Shown: positions 4,679-5,345 of the stretch, one piece after another | Layout of the letters: each line of letters begins with the position of its first letter | Numbering within the stretch: position 1 is the first letter of the stretch | Assembly (NCBI GenBank): GCA_003972845.1 | Contig: QOAV01000087.1 | Coordinates: 1-5,345, forward strand | From: Gammaproteobacteria bacterium | GTDB taxonomy: Bacteria > Pseudomonadota > Gammaproteobacteria > QOAV01 | DNA length: 5,345 nucleotides | Direction: 5' to 3' | Position numbers and translations under genes: made by a program | Notes under the pieces: generated by a model | The model's input: the letters and a program-made list of their open reading frames with translations, nothing else | The model's database searches: none | Told to the model about the DNA's origin: nothing

Positions 4679-5345
4679 ATGGAACAACAACAAAACGCTC
4701 AACTGGATATTTCCGGCTTGCTCATCATGATGAAGCAGCGCGGGGCTTCCGACCTGTTCATATCGGCCGATGTGCCGCCCAGCGTCAAGGTGGACGGCAA
4801 GCTGACGCCGCTGGTGAATGTGACCCTTACCGAGGACGATTCGCGCAATCTGGCCTACAGCCTGATGAACGAGCAGAATCGCCGCGATTTCGAGGATACC
4901 AACGAGTGTAACTTTGCCGTTTTCCCGAAGGAAATCGGCCGTTTCCGGGTCAACGTATTCGTGCAGCAGGGCAAGGTGGGCATGGTGCTTCGCACCATAG
5001 AAATGGAAATACCGACCATTGAGAGCCTGCATTTGCCTGATGTATTGAAAGATATCGTCATGTCCAAGCGTGGCATGGTGATTTTCGTGGGCGCCACCGG
5101 TTCCGGTAAATCCGTGGGCCTGAACGCGATGCTGCTGTCGCTGATGTTCAAGGCCAATCCGGAAGACGTGCCTGCCGACTCGCTGCCGCCCGAATCGATT
5201 CCGAAATTGGCCAAACGGTGCAAGTGCCGATCGGTGGCCTACACGTACACCGAACCGCTGGTGTACTACGAATACACGCTGGACAGCTGCCGGCGCGTTC
5301 GCGAGGCGGGATTGCGCAACGTGCTGGTCACGGTGCGCTATGCCA
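4679..5345 (+). CDS. pilU: PilU N-terminal half, continuing in frame into unrelated FtsK-like and radical-SAM-like sequence (probable chimera, 3' end beyond window)
   Basis: Residues 1-145 are a good PilU, the PilT-dependent accessory pilus retraction ATPase: GASDLFISADVPPSVKVDG (22-40), MNEQNRRDFED (63-73), the ECNFAV segment (76-81), IGRFRVNVF (86-94), GMVLRTIE (101-108), RGMVIFVG (131-138) and Walker A GATGSGKS (138-145). The start at 4679 has AGGA (4667-4670) 8 bases upstream and lies 5 bases after the pilT stop. After S145 a PilU should read roughly T-S/T-L-A-A-M followed by the Asp box. Instead the frame gives VGLNAMLLSLMFKANPEDV (FtsK-like) and then sequence of the AmmeMemoRadiSam radical SAM family. 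There is no stop up to the window edge, so 222 codons are visible. Asp box, Walker B, His box and the whole C-terminal domain of PilU are missing. The true pilU portion is probably only about 4679-5113. Confidence 0.8.
   Translation, partial: MEQQQNAQLDISGLLIMMKQRGASDLFISADVPPSVKVDGKLTPLVNVTLTEDDSRNLAYSLMNEQNRRDFEDTNECNFAVFPKEIGRFRVNVFVQQGKVGMVLRTIEMEIPTIESLHLPDVLKDIVMSKRGMVIFVGATGSGKSVGLNAMLLSLMFKANPEDVPADSLPPESIPKLAKRCKCRSVAYTYTEPLVYYEYTLDSCRRVREAGLRNVLVTVRYA
5094..5112 (+). repeat. 19-base exact repeat in the Walker A region, copy 2 (pilU, at the suspected junction)
   Basis: This is identical to 3994-4012 in pilT. The base after it differs (g in pilT, c here), and from this point the translation stops resembling PilU. 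The motif encodes ATGSGKS, which FtsK translocases also carry as G(A/T)TGSGKS, making it a natural place for two genes to be joined wrongly. Confidence 0.9.
5114..5170 (+). other. FtsK-like fragment (sequence just after Walker A of a DNA translocase)
   Basis: The 19 residues VGLNAMLLSLMFKANPEDV match the signature directly following Walker A in FtsK/SpoIIIE translocases, where GSGKSVGVNAMILSxLYKAxPEDV is typical. PilU-type ATPases have a different sequence there. In FtsK this is followed by an IMIDPKMLEL-type stretch, which is absent here. The fragment alone cannot be functional. It is an insertion between PilU and a third sequence, most simply explained as a chimeric join. Recognition is from memory of the family pattern. 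Confidence 0.7.
5171..5345 (+). other. fragment of an AmmeMemoRadiSam-system radical SAM enzyme
   Basis: Residues about 165-218 of the composite frame (LPPESIPKLAKR, CRSVAYTYTEP at 183-193, YYEYTLDSCRRVREAGL, RNVLVT) match the part of the AmmeMemoRadiSam-system radical SAM enzyme that follows its iron-sulfur motif, where the family reads roughly PEEL..A...GCRSIAYTYTEPTVFYEY...AREAGLKNVxVTNGY. The cluster-binding CxxxCxxC lies upstream in real members and is absent here, so this piece cannot act as a radical SAM enzyme. The last residues (VRYA, 5333-5344) differ from the expected NGY(I/A) pattern and may be another switch, a base error or divergence. The join with the FtsK-like piece lies around PEDVP (5159-5173), where the two families look alike. 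Confidence 0.65.

Noticed and set aside
4855..5223. Antisense open frame crossing the suspected pilU/FtsK junction
   Set aside because: No recognisable protein pattern. It is opposite sequence whose sense strand matches known families throughout.
4679..5345. Reading the whole end frame as a new PilU-FtsK-radical SAM fusion enzyme
   Set aside because: The ATPase lacks Asp box, Walker B and His box, the FtsK part is about 19 residues and the radical SAM part lacks CxxxCxxC. With joins at shared words, an assembly artefact explains it better.

Overview
The window looks like a chromosomal segment of a gammaproteobacterium. The main evidence is the divergent yggS / pilT-pilU arrangement and PilT and PilU sequences that closely follow the Pseudomonas-type twitching ATPases. 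A cytochrome c4-like protein and a TlpA-type thioredoxin fit an aerobic, respiring Gram-negative cell. No RNA gene, CRISPR array, transposase or phage gene was seen.

Layout. 13-609 (+): six-helix membrane protein of the HupE/UreJ type that has lost the family's metal-binding histidines. 634-1961 (-): a two-gene unit read leftward, first an exported alpha/beta-hydrolase-like protein, then a TlpA-like thioredoxin starting with GTG and overlapping it by 4 bases. 1962-2080: AT-rich divergent intergenic region. 2081-2785 (+): exported diheme cytochrome c of the c4 type. 2832-3518 (-): yggS, PLP homeostasis protein, convergent with the cytochrome gene and separated from it by a UUCG-type hairpin. 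3519-3602: compact divergent region with two facing sigma-70-like promoters whose -10 elements overlap. 3603-4673 (+): pilT, type IV pilus retraction ATPase. 4679-5345 (+, runs off the edge): pilU start.

The first two-thirds holds envelope, redox and vitamin B6 functions with no obvious common pathway. PilT and PilU work together on type IV pilus retraction, and the tight pilT-pilU spacing suggests co-transcription.

The most important observation is at the right end. The pilU reading frame is normal up to its Walker A motif (about position 5113). It then continues in frame as a short FtsK-like stretch (about 5114-5170), and after that as a stretch typical of the AmmeMemoRadiSam-system radical SAM enzyme (about 5171-5332 or beyond). 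Both switches fall where the joined families share local sequence, and no piece is a complete domain. I read this as a chimeric contig end (misassembly) rather than a new fusion protein. Annotation to the right of about 5113 should not be trusted without read support.
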